Shown: positions 15,691-24,541 of the stretch, piece by piece
Layout: the number at the start of each line of letters is the position of its first letter
How positions within the stretch are numbered: position 1 is the first letter of the stretch
Origin: PFJX01 sp040757575
Lineage (GTDB): Bacteria > Pseudomonadota > Gammaproteobacteria > Burkholderiales > Thiobacillaceae
Length of the DNA: 64,000 nucleotides
Direction: 5' to 3'
NCBI GenBank assembly: GCA_040757575.1
Contig: JBFLXA010000011.1
Coordinates: 47,764-111,763 of the forward strand
Notes under the pieces: generated by a model
Seen by the model: the letters and a program-made list of their open reading frames with translations, nothing else
Databases searched by the model: none
What the model was told of the DNA's origin: nothing
Made by a program: the position numbers and the translations under genes

Positions 15691-16484
15691 TTGACGGGCC
15701 TGTTACCTAGGAATCCCCATTTACGGAATATGGCCTGACCCTGCTCCCCTGCAGTGAAGGCCATGAAGCGCCGGGCTTCCTCTTTGTGCCGGGAGAAGGT
15801 CAGCAGATTGAGCAGCAGGGCCTGGGGTTTGGCAAGTTTAGGGCTCAGGTCCACCACATCCACCACCGGGGCATTGTCAGGAAAAAAGGCCGTGGCCCGC
15901 CAGTTGAGAATGGCATCGGCCTCGCCCTTTTTCATGGCATTGTTCAAGACACGGGAATCTGGAGCCAGGAACACGGCGGCGTCCAGAACCTTCTGATAAA
16001 GGCCAATGCTATCCAGCATGTCCTTGGTTTCCTTGCCCACACTGCCGGAATCGGCGTTGCCGATGATGATGGAGATATCGGACCGCAGCAGTTCCCGGGG
16101 ATCGCCCTTCACTTTCTTGGGGTTGCCCTTCTTTACCACCATGGCCAACTGGTTGTATCCCACGGTCACCACTTCGCCCAGCAGACCCTCGTTGAGGTAT
16201 TTCTCCCGGTAGCTGGGTTCTCCTGGCAGGTATAGATCTCCCGCCAGGCTTTTTTTCAGGGACTGGTACAGATCTTCCGAGCCTCCCTGGGCCAGGGTGA
16301 TCTTCACGTTTTCCTGGCGTTCGAACGCCCGGGCGATCTCGGTCATGGGCCGGATCATGGTGATGCCGCAGTAGATGAGCATTTCCGGCCGTGCAGGTTC
16401 GGCCCGGGCCGGGCCCAGGGTGGTGAACAGGACTAGACCTGCAAGCAGGGTGGCGAAGGGCCTGAAAAGCAGGATGACGCGCAT
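15687..16484 (-). CDS. Periplasmic substrate-binding protein (ModA-like/PBP2), translationally coupled to the kinase
   Basis: 265 residues from the ATG at 16484, chosen for its GGAAAGG ribosome site and for a signal peptide (MRVILLFRPFATLLAGLVLF, cleaved after ARA). The mature part shows a type-2 periplasmic binding fold: EMLIYCGITMIRPMTEIARAFERQ, ITLAQGGSEDLYQSL, ADAILNWRA and TAGEQGQAIFRKWGF, closest in pattern to molybdate/tungstate (ModA) binding proteins. No permease or ATPase gene is adjacent; instead the stop overlaps the kinase start. That context fits a sensing rather than transport role, comparable in logic to the binding protein/kinase pairs AioX-AioS or TorT-TorS. Ligand unknown. 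Confidence 0.85.
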   Translation of the reverse strand: MRVILLFRPFATLLAGLVLFTTLGPARAEPARPEMLIYCGITMIRPMTEIARAFERQENVKITLAQGGSEDLYQSLKKSLAGDLYLPGEPSYREKYLNEGLLGEVVTVGYNQLAMVVKKGNPKKVKGDPRELLRSDISIIIGNADSGSVGKETKDMLDSIGLYQKVLDAAVFLAPDSRVLNNAMKKGEADAILNWRATAFFPDNAPVVDVVDLSPKLAKPQALLLNLLTFSRHKEEARRFMAFTAGEQGQAIFRKWGFLGNRPVN

Positions 16485-16633
16485 GGGACAACCTTTCCGG
16501 GAAGATAGTCCGCTTATCGTCATGCCTGGGAAAAACTGAAGTACACCGCCTACGGTGGGAATGAACTGGTCCAACCCTGAATCAGGGGCTGGTAGGCGCC
16601 GATGAGCGTGCTCCAACCCGCGCTGACTGCTGA

Positions 16634-16993
16634 CTAGCAGGATTTGTCTCGTTCCTTGTATGCCCGCAGACCGCCAGCAATGGAAAACACATTCGTATAT
16701 CCAAGGTTTTGCAGGGTGTAGGCGCCAATGCCGCCGCGATTGCCGCCGTTGCAGAAGGTGATGACCGGGGCATGCTTGTCAGGGAGTACCTCGGCGATGC
16801 GTTGCGCGAGGCTGTCCAGCGGCAGGTTCAGCGCGCCCGGGACATGGGCCTTGGCGTGCTCGTGTGGCTCGCGCACATCAATGATCAATGCGCCAGCTTG
16901 CCGTTGTGCATCCACGGTTTCAGGCGGTGTTTCAGTGATGCGGGCGCGGGCCTCGGCAGCGCGCTTGAGAAATTCGGGGTCGTGGTGATCCAT
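16634..16993 (-). CDS. Rhodanese-domain sulfurtransferase-like protein
   Basis: 119 residues. A single rhodanese domain is evident: LIIDVREPHEHAKAHVPGALNLPLD, then ITFCNGGNRGGIGAYTLQNLGY with the active-site cysteine C81, and FSIAGGL near the end. No signal peptide is present, so it should be cytoplasmic. It starts 13 bases after the chrA stop on the same strand and is probably co-transcribed with chrB-chrA. Single-domain rhodaneses carry persulfide sulfur; in this setting it might help with sulfur or redox stress caused by chromate, which is an inference. Confidence 0.92.
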   Translation of the reverse strand: MDHHDPEFLKRAAEARARITETPPETVDAQRQAGALIIDVREPHEHAKAHVPGALNLPLDSLAQRIAEVLPDKHAPVITFCNGGNRGGIGAYTLQNLGYTNVFSIAGGLRAYKERDKSC

Positions 16994-17006
16994 GGGGTTC
17001 CTTTAG

Positions 17007-18344
17007 TCAGGTGTTGATGAGGGTGTAGACGAGGCCTACCGCAGCGCAGGCACCGATCACCTTCATGATGTCCTGCTTGTATTTCCAAAGGGCGACGAAG
17101 GCGGCGACGGCGACGAGCACCGGCAGCCATTCGAAGGTGCCACCGAACGGTGCGTCCCCAGTGCCTTGCGGCCAGAAGGTGTGCCAGGCGAAAAACACCG
17201 CCAGGTTGACGATGACGCCCACCACGGCGGCGGTGATGGCCGTAAGCGGGGCCGTGAACTTGAGTTCGCCCCGGGTCGATTCCACCGCCGGGCCGCCGGC
17301 GAGGATGAACCAGAACGAGGGCAGGAAGGTGAAGAAGGTGGCCACTGCCGCTCCCGCGACACCGGCGACGATGGGGTCGGCGTACACCTGCTTGGCGACG
17401 CCGCCCAGATAGCCCACCCAGGTCACCACCATGATCAGCGGGCCGGGCGTCGTTTCGCCCAGGGCCAGGCCGTCCATCATCTGCGCACCGGTGAGCCAGC
17501 CGAACTGCTCCACCGCGCCCTGGTACACATAGGGCAGCACGGCGTAGGCGCCGCCGATGGTGAGGAAGGCCGCGCCGGTGAAGAACTCGCCCATGTCTTT
17601 CAGGGTGGTCTGGCTGCTCACCGCCGCCAGCACGCCGCCGCCGATGAGCAGGAAGGCCGCCGTCATCAGCGCCAGCTTGCCCCAGGAGAACGCGGCATGG
17701 GCGGGAGGCGGGGTGTCGTCGTCGATCAGGGCCGGACCGTATTCCTTATTTGATGCGCCGTGGCCGCCCCCCCCCTTGAACTTGGCCGGCGCCAGCTTGC
17801 CGCCAATGGCACCCAGGGTGGCCGCTGCCAGCACGATCCAGGGGAAGTCGATCTTGAAGAAGAATATCCCGACGAAGGCCAGGGCGGCGATGCCGTAGAG
17901 CAGTTCGTTTTTCAGCGCGCGGGAGCCGATGCGCCAAGCGGCGAACAGCACGATCGCCACCACTGCCGGCTTGATGCCGTAAAAGATGCCGGCAACCAGA
18001 GGGACGTCACCGAAGTTGAGGTACACCGCCGCCAGTGCCGAGAGCAGCACGAAGGCGGGCAGGAAGAACAACACCCCGGCCACCACCGCGCCCACCACGC
18101 CATGCATCAGCCAGGCGATGTAGATGGCCAGCTGGATGGCCTCCGGGCCGGGGAGGAGCATGCAGTAGTTGAGGGCATGCAAGAAGCGGTGCTCGCTGAT
18201 CCAACGACGCTTTTCCACCAGTTCGGTATGCATCATGGCTATTTGCCCAGCGGGGCCGCCGAAGCTGATGAAGCCGAGTTTCAGCCAATAGGGAAAGGCC
18301 TGGGCCAGGCTGGGCTGGGCGGGGGGCTGGGTGGATTCACTCAT
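17007..18344 (-). CDS. chrA: Chromate transporter ChrA (long-chain, two-domain CHR family)
   Basis: 445 residues from the ATG at 18344 (MSESTQPPAQ), which overlaps the chrB stop by eight bases. Two homologous CHR domains are seen: the first begins AFPYWLKLGFISFGGPAGQIAMMHTELVE and contains LPGPEAIQLAIY; the second has GGAYAVLPYVYQGAVEQFGWLTGAQMMDGLALGETTPGPL. About ten membrane helices are predicted. ChrA effluxes chromate, probably coupled to the proton-motive force, and is an analogue-of-sulfate transporter. A His-rich or Lys/Gly loop (KFKGGGGHGASNKE) separates the halves. The linkage with chrB makes the assignment firm. Confidence 0.95.
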   Translation of the reverse strand: MSESTQPPAQPSLAQAFPYWLKLGFISFGGPAGQIAMMHTELVEKRRWISEHRFLHALNYCMLLPGPEAIQLAIYIAWLMHGVVGAVVAGVLFFLPAFVLLSALAAVYLNFGDVPLVAGIFYGIKPAVVAIVLFAAWRIGSRALKNELLYGIAALAFVGIFFFKIDFPWIVLAAATLGAIGGKLAPAKFKGGGGHGASNKEYGPALIDDDTPPPAHAAFSWGKLALMTAAFLLIGGGVLAAVSSQTTLKDMGEFFTGAAFLTIGGAYAVLPYVYQGAVEQFGWLTGAQMMDGLALGETTPGPLIMVVTWVGYLGGVAKQVYADPIVAGVAGAAVATFFTFLPSFWFILAGGPAVESTRGELKFTAPLTAITAAVVGVIVNLAVFFAWHTFWPQGTGDAPFGGTFEWLPVLVAVAAFVALWKYKQDIMKVIGACAAVGLVYTLINT

Positions 18345-19284
18345 GGGCTCGGGTTTCGTAGTGTGCATAAAGATAGTCAAAGGCTCCGCTGGCGGCGGCC
18401 AGCAGGGAGTCGTCGTCTGGCAGGCTTGCACGCATGCCGGCCAGCAGGGTTTCGATGCCCGGCGCTTCGGCCACGGGCAGTCCCCCTACGTCCAGGAAAT
18501 GCACAAGTCGGGCCAACTTGGCCAGGACGGGGTCCGATTCAAGGCCGAAGCTGTGCAGCAGGGTCTCGAAGCTGACGAATTCCGGGGTGTGGGTAAAGGC
18601 GGCCCCATCAAAATCGAAGCCCAGGGCTTCGGCGGGGCAGTCGGCCGGATCCGCAAGCCAGAGAAAGCGGGCCTGGGGGTCGATGAAGCGGCGGATCAGC
18701 CAGGCGCTGGCCAGGCGGTCCACCCAGGGCCGCCGCCGGGTGGCCCATTGCCGGGCTTGGTAGGCGCTCCGGTCAAGTCGCTGCACGGCGCTGGGCCGGG
18801 GCGACGGTTCGCCGGCCCCGTCCTGGGCCTGGCTCTTGGCTTCCAGGGCCTGATCCAGGGCTGCCAGTTGGCCTTGCACCTGGCGGCGGGCTTCGCCGGG
18901 AAAGAAATCAATAGCCGTCAGGGCGTCGCAGGCCTTGTGCATCTTGCGGGCCATACGGCTCAAGTCGGGGGCAGCCGTAGCCGGGGCATCCGCCAGACAG
19001 GCAGCCAGGTCCTGGCTCAGTCGCGCGTAATCGGCAGTCCGGTCAAACAGGTCTGCAAAGCCAGCGTCATCGGTGCTTGATTCCAGCAGATAGGCCTGGC
19101 CGCCGGAACGGTTCACGTCTTCTGCCACGGCCTTCAGGCTTTCACGCCGGTCCTCACCTTCGGGCAGCAGATAGACCCCATCTCGAAGTACTGCTGCGCC
19201 ACAGGCCTTCAAGGCCCGCCAGGCACGCATGCGGGCGGTGCTGTTCTCCGTGGGCAGGGAGAGGATGAGGAGTAGCCATGACAT
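18337..19284 (-). CDS. chrB: Chromate resistance protein ChrB
   Basis: 315 residues from the ATG at 19284 (MSWLLLILSLPTENSTARMR), the usual ChrB start; an ATG at 19305 would add seven residues. The N-terminal domain (to about 130) has the ChrB pattern RAWRALKACGAAVLRDGVYLLP; the C-terminal domain reads RPWVDRLASAWLIRRFIDPQARFLW and ends with a globular chromate-responsive part. ChrB acts as a chromate-sensing regulator of chrA. Neither start has a clear ribosome site and a TATAAC-like box lies just upstream, so the mRNA could be nearly leaderless. Overlap with chrA shows coupling. Confidence 0.93.
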   Translation of the reverse strand: MSWLLLILSLPTENSTARMRAWRALKACGAAVLRDGVYLLPEGEDRRESLKAVAEDVNRSGGQAYLLESSTDDAGFADLFDRTADYARLSQDLAACLADAPATAAPDLSRMARKMHKACDALTAIDFFPGEARRQVQGQLAALDQALEAKSQAQDGAGEPSPRPSAVQRLDRSAYQARQWATRRRPWVDRLASAWLIRRFIDPQARFLWLADPADCPAEALGFDFDGAAFTHTPEFVSFETLLHSFGLESDPVLAKLARLVHFLDVGGLPVAEAPGIETLLAGMRASLPDDDSLLAAASGAFDYLYAHYETRAHE

Positions 19285-19385
19285 GTGTCGAATATTAAAC
19301 TTCATGTAGATGTTATAACAACAGATCTTGACGGGGAGGGGAGTCGGTGTGCCCGGGTATCATCCGACCACTTCGGGAGAACACG

Positions 19386-20681
19386 ATGCAGGCAGTGCAA
19401 ATGAGTTGGTGGCTAGCCCTGGCGGTGGGCCTTGGTATTGGGGGGCTGGCGGGTTTGCTGTTGGCGTCCTGGTGGCGGGGCCGCTGGCTGGCCCGGGTGG
19501 CCAGACTGGAAGCGGAGGTGACAGGCCTGAACGCCCGCTTGGCCCAGGCAGACCGGGCGGAGGCAGAGAAACGGGCCCTGCTGGACAGCGCAGAACAGAA
19601 GCTGGCCGATGCCTTCAACGCCCTTTCGGCCCAGGCACTGAAAAGCAACAACCAGGCCTTCCTGGAGTTGGCAAGGCAAAATCTGGCCACCTTTCAGGAG
19701 ACCGCCAAGGGCGAATTGGCTGCCCGGCAACAGGCGGTGGAAGGCCTGGTGAAGCCCCTGGCGGAGACTCTGGAAAAGCTCACCGCCCAGCAACAGGAAA
19801 TGGAAAAGGTCCGGGCCGGGGCCTATGCCAGCCTGACGGAACAGGTGAAGGGCTTGCTTACCGCCCAGCAGGATCTGCGCAGCGAAACCGGGCGTCTGGT
19901 GTCCGCCCTGCGCCGTCCCGAGGTGCGGGGCCGCTGGGGGGAGGTGCAGTTGCGCCGGGTGGTGGAAATGGCCGGCATGCAGGACCACTGCGATTTCTAC
20001 GAGCAGGAAGCCACTACCGATGGTCGGCGACCGGACATGGTGGTGCGTCTGCCGGGTGGCAAGACCGTTGTGCTGGATTCCAAGGCGCCGGTTGCGGCTT
20101 ACCTGGAAGCGGTGGAGGCGGACAACGACTCCGCCCGGGCCCATGCCCTGGGGCGCTTCGTCCAGCATGTGCGTACCCATGTGCAGCAACTGGCGGCCAA
20201 GACCTATTGGGACCAGTTCCAGCCGGCGCCGGAATTCGTGGTCTTGTTCCTGCCGGGCGAGGCCTTTTTCAGCGCTGCCCTCCAGGCAGACCCGGAGCTG
20301 ATCGAATACGCCAGCGACAAGAAGGTGATTCTGGCCACCCCCACCACCCTCTTGGCCCTGCTCAAGGCGGTGTATTACGGCTGGCGCCAGGAGTCCCTGG
20401 CGGACAACGCCCGCCAGGTGAGCCAGTTGGGTGCCCAGCTTTATGAACGGCTGGCAAAGCTGGGAGAACACTGGACCAGCGTGGGCAAGAACCTGGGCCA
20501 GGCGGTGAAGGCCTACAACGATGCCACCGGCTCCCTGGAGACCCGGGTTCTGGTAACGGCCCGCCGTTTTGAGGAACTGCACGTCTCACCGGAGGGCAAG
20601 GCCATACCGGTGCCCGCTGGGGTGGAACAGGTTCCCCGGACCTTGCAGGCGCCGGACTTGGCAGAAGCTGCCAGAGACTGA
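19386..20681 (+). CDS. rmuC: DNA recombination protein RmuC
   Basis: 431 residues from the ATG at 19386 (MQAVQMSWW), preceded by GGGAGA; an ORF start at 19347 lacks a ribosome site. It has one N-terminal membrane anchor (about 8-28), a coiled coil (35-190, LEAEVTGLNARLAQADRAEAEKRALL) and the RmuC nuclease-like domain (GRWGEVQLRRVVEMAGMQDHCDFYEQ, then PDMVVRLPGGKTVVLDSKAPV and VLFLPGEAFFSAAL). RmuC limits inversions at short inverted repeats and has a restriction-endonuclease-like fold. Divergent from chrB. Confidence 0.94.
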   Translation: MQAVQMSWWLALAVGLGIGGLAGLLLASWWRGRWLARVARLEAEVTGLNARLAQADRAEAEKRALLDSAEQKLADAFNALSAQALKSNNQAFLELARQNLATFQETAKGELAARQQAVEGLVKPLAETLEKLTAQQQEMEKVRAGAYASLTEQVKGLLTAQQDLRSETGRLVSALRRPEVRGRWGEVQLRRVVEMAGMQDHCDFYEQEATTDGRRPDMVVRLPGGKTVVLDSKAPVAAYLEAVEADNDSARAHALGRFVQHVRTHVQQLAAKTYWDQFQPAPEFVVLFLPGEAFFSAALQADPELIEYASDKKVILATPTTLLALLKAVYYGWRQESLADNARQVSQLGAQLYERLAKLGEHWTSVGKNLGQAVKAYNDATGSLETRVLVTARRFEELHVSPEGKAIPVPAGVEQVPRTLQAPDLAEAARD

Positions 20682-20805
20682 GGGCATTGCCCCCAAGTTT
20701 TTTCCGTGCTGCCGGGGTACTGGCCGCATGTATTTTCGATGAGAATATGCCCATCAAAGCATGGACTGGCCGGGCGGCCGGCCGGGCGCGTTTCGGAGAA
20801 TAACG

Positions 20806-21150
20806 ATGATCACCACCAAGGTAGATGGCAATCTGGTCAGCGTATCCGTGATGGGGGAATTCACCCTGGCGGATTACAAGGATTTCGAGCAGCACGTGCT
20901 CTACAACCTCCAGTTCCAGGGGGGTGTGAACCTACTCCTGGACCTGCGCGACATGGTCCGCTATACCCTGGACGTGGTCTGGGAGGAACTGAAGTTCTCC
21001 CGGGACCACCGCTACGATTTCCGCAAGATCGCCGTGGTGACAACGGATGAATGGATGGTTTGGATCGCCTGGCTGAACCGGCTCATCGTCGATGGCGAAG
21101 TACGGGTGTTCGACGACCCGGGCCTGGCTTTGGAGTGGTTGCAGGGGTAG
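20806..21150 (+). CDS. SpoIIAA-like (STAS-like) small protein
   Basis: 114 residues from the ATG at 20806 after a CGGAGAA ribosome site. The sequence MGEFTLADYKDFEQHV, NLLLDLRDMVRYTLDVVWEELKF, RKIAVVTTDEWMVWIAWL and VRVFDDPGLALEWLQ matches the SpoIIAA-like family (Pfam group near STAS domains): an alpha/beta fold with the second strand giving LLLDLRDM. These proteins bind lipids or act in regulation, but no specific role is known. It is cytoplasmic, has no operon partner on the same strand, and faces the OsmC gene. Confidence 0.8.
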   Translation: MITTKVDGNLVSVSVMGEFTLADYKDFEQHVLYNLQFQGGVNLLLDLRDMVRYTLDVVWEELKFSRDHRYDFRKIAVVTTDEWMVWIAWLNRLIVDGEVRVFDDPGLALEWLQG

Positions 21151-21177
21151 GGGGCAAGGGGCCAAGGCCCCGGGACC

Positions 21178-21594
21178 TCAAACCTCCACGATCTCGAAGT
21201 CGTGGGTCATCTCGGCAGTCTTGCCGAGGATGATGCTGGCGGAGCAGTATTTTTCAGCCGACAGCTTGATGGCCCGCTCCACCATTTCCGGTTTCAGCCC
21301 ACGGCCTTTCACGGTGAAGTGCATGTGGATGCGGGTGAATACCTTGGGGTGATCCGTGGCCCGCTCGGCGTCGATTTCCACTTCGCAGTCCACCACGTCC
21401 TGGCGGCTTTTTTGCAGGATCATGACCACATCCACCGAGGTGCAGCCGCCGGTTCCCATGAGCAGCATTTCCATGGGGCGGGGGCCCAGGTTTTTTCCAC
21501 CGATATCCGGGGCACCGTCCATGACCACCGCGTGGCCACTTTCGGATTCAGCCATGAAACAGACGTTTTCCACCCATTTGACCCGGGCTTTCAT
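21178..21594 (-). CDS. OsmC/YhfA-like family protein
   Basis: 138 residues. The OsmC fold is recognisable by GPRPMEMLLMGTGGCTSVDVVMILQKSRQ with C51, and the second cysteine C117 in LSAEKYCSAS. These two cysteines reduce organic hydroperoxides in Ohr/OsmC proteins; the YhfA-like subfamily has less certain activity. The protein is cytoplasmic. It follows the YdcF-like gene by 42 bases on the same strand. Confidence 0.88.
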   Translation of the reverse strand: MKARVKWVENVCFMAESESGHAVVMDGAPDIGGKNLGPRPMEMLLMGTGGCTSVDVVMILQKSRQDVVDCEVEIDAERATDHPKVFTRIHMHFTVKGRGLKPEMVERAIKLSAEKYCSASIILGKTAEMTHDFEIVEV

Positions 21595-21636
21595 GGGGTT
21601 TCCTTTCCAGTTGTTTGAATGTTCATCGCGCGCGGC

Positions 21637-22386
21637 TCAGTCCCGCAAGCGATACCACAGCAGGCCGATCCATTCGTGGCAGGCGAGGTGGCTGTTCATC
21701 AGGGCGCCTGCGCTGGGGACAAAGTCCATGAGCATCAGGCCGCCATCCCGTCGGTAGCCCGTGCCGGCAGGCACCACCGTCAGGCCGGCCCGTTCGAATT
21801 CCGGTACTGCCCGGGCCAGGTGCCAGGCATGGGTGACCAGGTAGATGCGCTTCACCCGGGCCTCGGCAAGGATGTCCGCCGAATACAGGGCGTTTTCCCG
21901 GGTGTTGCGGGAACGCCCTTCCAGCCAGCGCACGGGGACCCTGAATTCGTCCTGCAGCAACCGGGCCATGATCTGGGCTTCCGAAAGTGTGCCTCCATCC
22001 GGAGAGCCACCCGTGACCAGCACCGGTTTTTTCAGGGTGCGGGCCAGCCGGGCGCCGTAACGGAGCCGCTCCAGGGTGAAATGCTTGGCGGTGTCGCCGC
22101 CATATTCGACGGATTCCTTGATACGCCCGCCCCCCAAAATAACAATGGCGTCCGCTTCGTCGCCGCTCAGGGTTTGGGGAGGGGGCGCCAGGCTATCCAG
22201 AAACCGGTTGGCCAGCAGTGGCGTGGACAACAGCCACAGCGCACCCAGGCTGGCCACCAGTAGGGCCCGTCCCAGCCGCCCATGGCGCCGCAGCAACAGC
22301 AGGCCGGCCCCGGCCAGCAACAGCAGGCTCAAGGGGGGCAGCAGCAGGGCGGCAATGAAATTGGTGATCAGCCAGGATGGAGTCAT
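21637..22386 (-). CDS. YdcF/ElyC-like membrane protein (DUF218 domain)
   Basis: 249 residues from the ATG at 22386 (MTPSWLITNFIAALLLPP). Two membrane helices lie at about 8-30 and 40-60, followed by a periplasmic DUF218 domain: DAIVILGGGRIKES, PVLVTGGSPDGGTLSEAQIM, EGRSRNTRENALYSADIL and YLVTHAWHLARA. This pattern belongs to ElyC/SanA/YdcF proteins, several of which affect envelope integrity or peptidoglycan precursor metabolism. Substrate not known. It is divergent from rplM. Confidence 0.88.
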   Translation of the reverse strand: MTPSWLITNFIAALLLPPLSLLLLAGAGLLLLRRHGRLGRALLVASLGALWLLSTPLLANRFLDSLAPPPQTLSGDEADAIVILGGGRIKESVEYGGDTAKHFTLERLRYGARLARTLKKPVLVTGGSPDGGTLSEAQIMARLLQDEFRVPVRWLEGRSRNTRENALYSADILAEARVKRIYLVTHAWHLARAVPEFERAGLTVVPAGTGYRRDGGLMLMDFVPSAGALMNSHLACHEWIGLLWYRLRD

Positions 22387-22495
22387 GGGCGGATTATCGG
22401 GCCTGATGCTCCCAGGTGAAAGTCCGGTTTGACATGAAGTGTGGGGACCCCATAAAATCACGCGCTTTCCGCAGTCCCCCTATTTGGAACAGAAC

Positions 22496-22924
22496 ATGAA
22501 AACCTTCTCCGCCAAGCCCCTCGAGGTTCAGCACGGCTGGTACGTGGTGGACGGTACCGACAAGGTGCTGGGCCGTCTGGCCTCCGAGATCGCCCGTCGT
22601 CTGCGTGGCAAGCATAAGGCCATCTACACCCCCCACGTGGATACCGGTGACTACATTGTCGTGGTGAACGTGGACAAGCTGAAAGTGACCGGCAACAAGG
22701 GCGAAGACAAGAAATACTTCCGCCACTCCGGCTACCCCGGCGGTATCTATGAAACCACCTTCGACAAGATGCAGGCCCGTTTCCCCGGCCGCGCCCTGGA
22801 GAAGGCGGTGAAAGGCATGCTGCCCAAGGGTCCCCTGGGCTACGCCATGATCAAGAAGCTGAAGGTCTATGCGGGCGCCGAGCACCCCCACACCGCCCAG
22901 CAGCCCCAGACCCTGGAAATCTAA
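22496..22924 (+). CDS. rplM: Large ribosomal subunit protein L13 (uL13)
   Basis: 142 residues, exactly the usual L13 length. Typical segments are WYVVDGTDKVLGRLASEIARRLRGKHKAIYTPHVDTGDY and VKGMLPKGPLGYAMIKKLKVYAGAEHPH. It assembles early into the 50S subunit. The gene precedes rpsI by nine bases, the standard rplM-rpsI operon. Confidence 0.98.
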   Translation: MKTFSAKPLEVQHGWYVVDGTDKVLGRLASEIARRLRGKHKAIYTPHVDTGDYIVVVNVDKLKVTGNKGEDKKYFRHSGYPGGIYETTFDKMQARFPGRALEKAVKGMLPKGPLGYAMIKKLKVYAGAEHPHTAQQPQTLEI

Positions 22925-22933
22925 GGAATCCCC

Positions 22934-23326
22934 ATGATCGGCAACTACTACTATGGCACCGGCCGCCGCAAGAGCTCCGTGGCCCGCGTGTTCCTCAAGG
23001 CCGGCTCCGGCAACATCGTCGTCAACGGCAAGCCCGTGGACGAATACTTCGCCCGGGAAACCGGTCGCATGATCGTGCGCCAGCCCCTGACCCTGACCGA
23101 GCGGGTTTCCACCTTCGACATCATGGTGAACGTCCACGGTGGCGGTGAATCCGGCCAGGCCGGCGCCGTGCGCCACGGTATCACCCGTGCCCTGATCGAG
23201 TACGATGCCGCCCTGAAGGGTGATCTGAAGCGCGCCGGCCTGGTAACCCGTGACGCCCGTGAAGTGGAACGGAAGAAGGTCGGTCTGCACAAGGCGCGCC
23301 GTCGCAAGCAGTTCTCCAAGCGCTAA
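22934..23326 (+). CDS. rpsI: Small ribosomal subunit protein S9 (uS9)
   Basis: 130 residues with the S9 hallmarks YGTGRRKSSVARVFLKAGSG, GAVRHGITRALIEYD and the basic C-terminus RKKVGLHKARRRKQFSKR, whose last residues reach the ribosomal P site. An intrinsic terminator follows 32 bases after the stop. Confidence 0.98.
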   Translation: MIGNYYYGTGRRKSSVARVFLKAGSGNIVVNGKPVDEYFARETGRMIVRQPLTLTERVSTFDIMVNVHGGGESGQAGAVRHGITRALIEYDAALKGDLKRAGLVTRDAREVERKKVGLHKARRRKQFSKR

Positions 23327-23358
23327 TCCATGCCCTGGATGTAGCAACACTGCGAAAG

Positions 23359-23382
23359 AGCCGCCCCCGGGCGGCTTTTTTG
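23359..23382 (+). terminator. Rho-independent terminator after rplM-rpsI
   Basis: A GCCGCCC-CC-GGGCGGC stem (23360-23375) is followed by a run of six T residues, just downstream of rpsI and before argC. Confidence 0.85.
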
Positions 23383-23416
23383 TTTCAAGAGCCCCATATT
23401 TCAGAGGAGTGACAGC

Positions 23417-24445
23417 ATGATCAAGGTAGGTATCGTCGGCGGTACCGGCTACACGGGTGTGGAACTGCTGCGCCTCCTGTGCCAGCACCCGGAAGCACAA
23501 CTCACCGCCATCACCTCCCGCAAGGAAGCCGGCATGCCCGTGGCGGACATGTTCCCCTCCCTGCGGGGGCGGGTGGATCTGGCCTTCTCCACCCCGGAGG
23601 ATGCAGCCCTGAAGGATTGCGACGTGGTGTTCTTTGCCACCCCCAATGGCGTGGCCATGCAGCAGACCCGGGAACTCCTGGAAGCGGGCGTCAAGGTCAT
23701 CGATCTGGCTGCGGATTTCCGTATCCAGGACATCGACGTATGGTCCAAGTGGTACGGTATGGAGCACGCCTGTCCGGACCTGGTGGCCGAAGCCGTCTAT
23801 GGCCTGCCGGAAATCAACCGGGACCAGGTCAAGGGTGCCCGCCTCATCGCCAACCCGGGCTGCTACCCCACCGCCGTGCAACTGGGTTTCCTGCCATTGA
23901 TCGAGGCGGGGGTGATCGACACGGGGTTTCTGATTGCCGACTGCAAGTCCGGCGTGTCCGGCGCCGGCCGCAAGGCTGAGGTGCACACGCTTCATCCTGA
24001 AGCCAGCGACAACTTCAAGGCCTACGCCGTACCGGGCCACCGCCATCAGCCGGAAATCCGCCAGGGCCTGGCCCGCATGGCCGGTCATGACGTGAACCTG
24101 ACCTTCGTGCCCCACCTGACCCCGCTGATCCGCGGCATCGAGGCCACCCTCTATGCCCGCCTGACCAAGGATGTGGACCTCCAGGCCCTGTTCGAGCAGC
24201 GTTATGCCAACGAGTATTTCGTGGACGTGATGCCCGCCAAATCCCACCCGGAGACCCGTTCCGTGAGGGCGTCCAACCTGTGCCGCATCGCCGTGCACCG
24301 TCCCCAGGGGGGCGACACCGTGGTGGTGCTGTCGGTGATCGACAACCTGGTGAAGGGGGCCGCGGGCCAGGCGGTGCAGAACATGAACCTCCTGTTCGGC
24401 TGCGCGGAGAATCTGGGACTGACCCAGGTGCCCGTATCGCCTTGA
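23417..24445 (+). CDS. argC: N-acetyl-gamma-glutamyl-phosphate reductase
   Basis: 342 residues with a good AGGAG ribosome site. The NADP-binding start is VGIVGGTGYTGVELLRLL; the active-site cysteine lies in ANPGCYPTAVQLGFLPL; SGVSGAGRK and the late HRHQPEI follow. ArgC reduces N-acetylglutamyl phosphate to the semialdehyde in arginine biosynthesis. It sits between ribosomal genes and erpA as in many betaproteobacteria, not with other arg genes. Confidence 0.97.
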   Translation: MIKVGIVGGTGYTGVELLRLLCQHPEAQLTAITSRKEAGMPVADMFPSLRGRVDLAFSTPEDAALKDCDVVFFATPNGVAMQQTRELLEAGVKVIDLAADFRIQDIDVWSKWYGMEHACPDLVAEAVYGLPEINRDQVKGARLIANPGCYPTAVQLGFLPLIEAGVIDTGFLIADCKSGVSGAGRKAEVHTLHPEASDNFKAYAVPGHRHQPEIRQGLARMAGHDVNLTFVPHLTPLIRGIEATLYARLTKDVDLQALFEQRYANEYFVDVMPAKSHPETRSVRASNLCRIAVHRPQGGDTVVVLSVIDNLVKGAAGQAVQNMNLLFGCAENLGLTQVPVSP

Positions 24446-24541
24446 TACGCCTAGGGTTTCTGATTGACTGGGGCCTTGTGCATCAGGACAATGGCCCCAC
24501 TTATGCGATCAGGCCGCATATCCCAATTTAAGGAGCATTCC

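Noticed and set aside
22394..24298. Minus-strand open frame of about 634 codons over rplM-rpsI-argC
   Set aside because: Composition is that of an antisense shadow; three essential genes are on the other strand.
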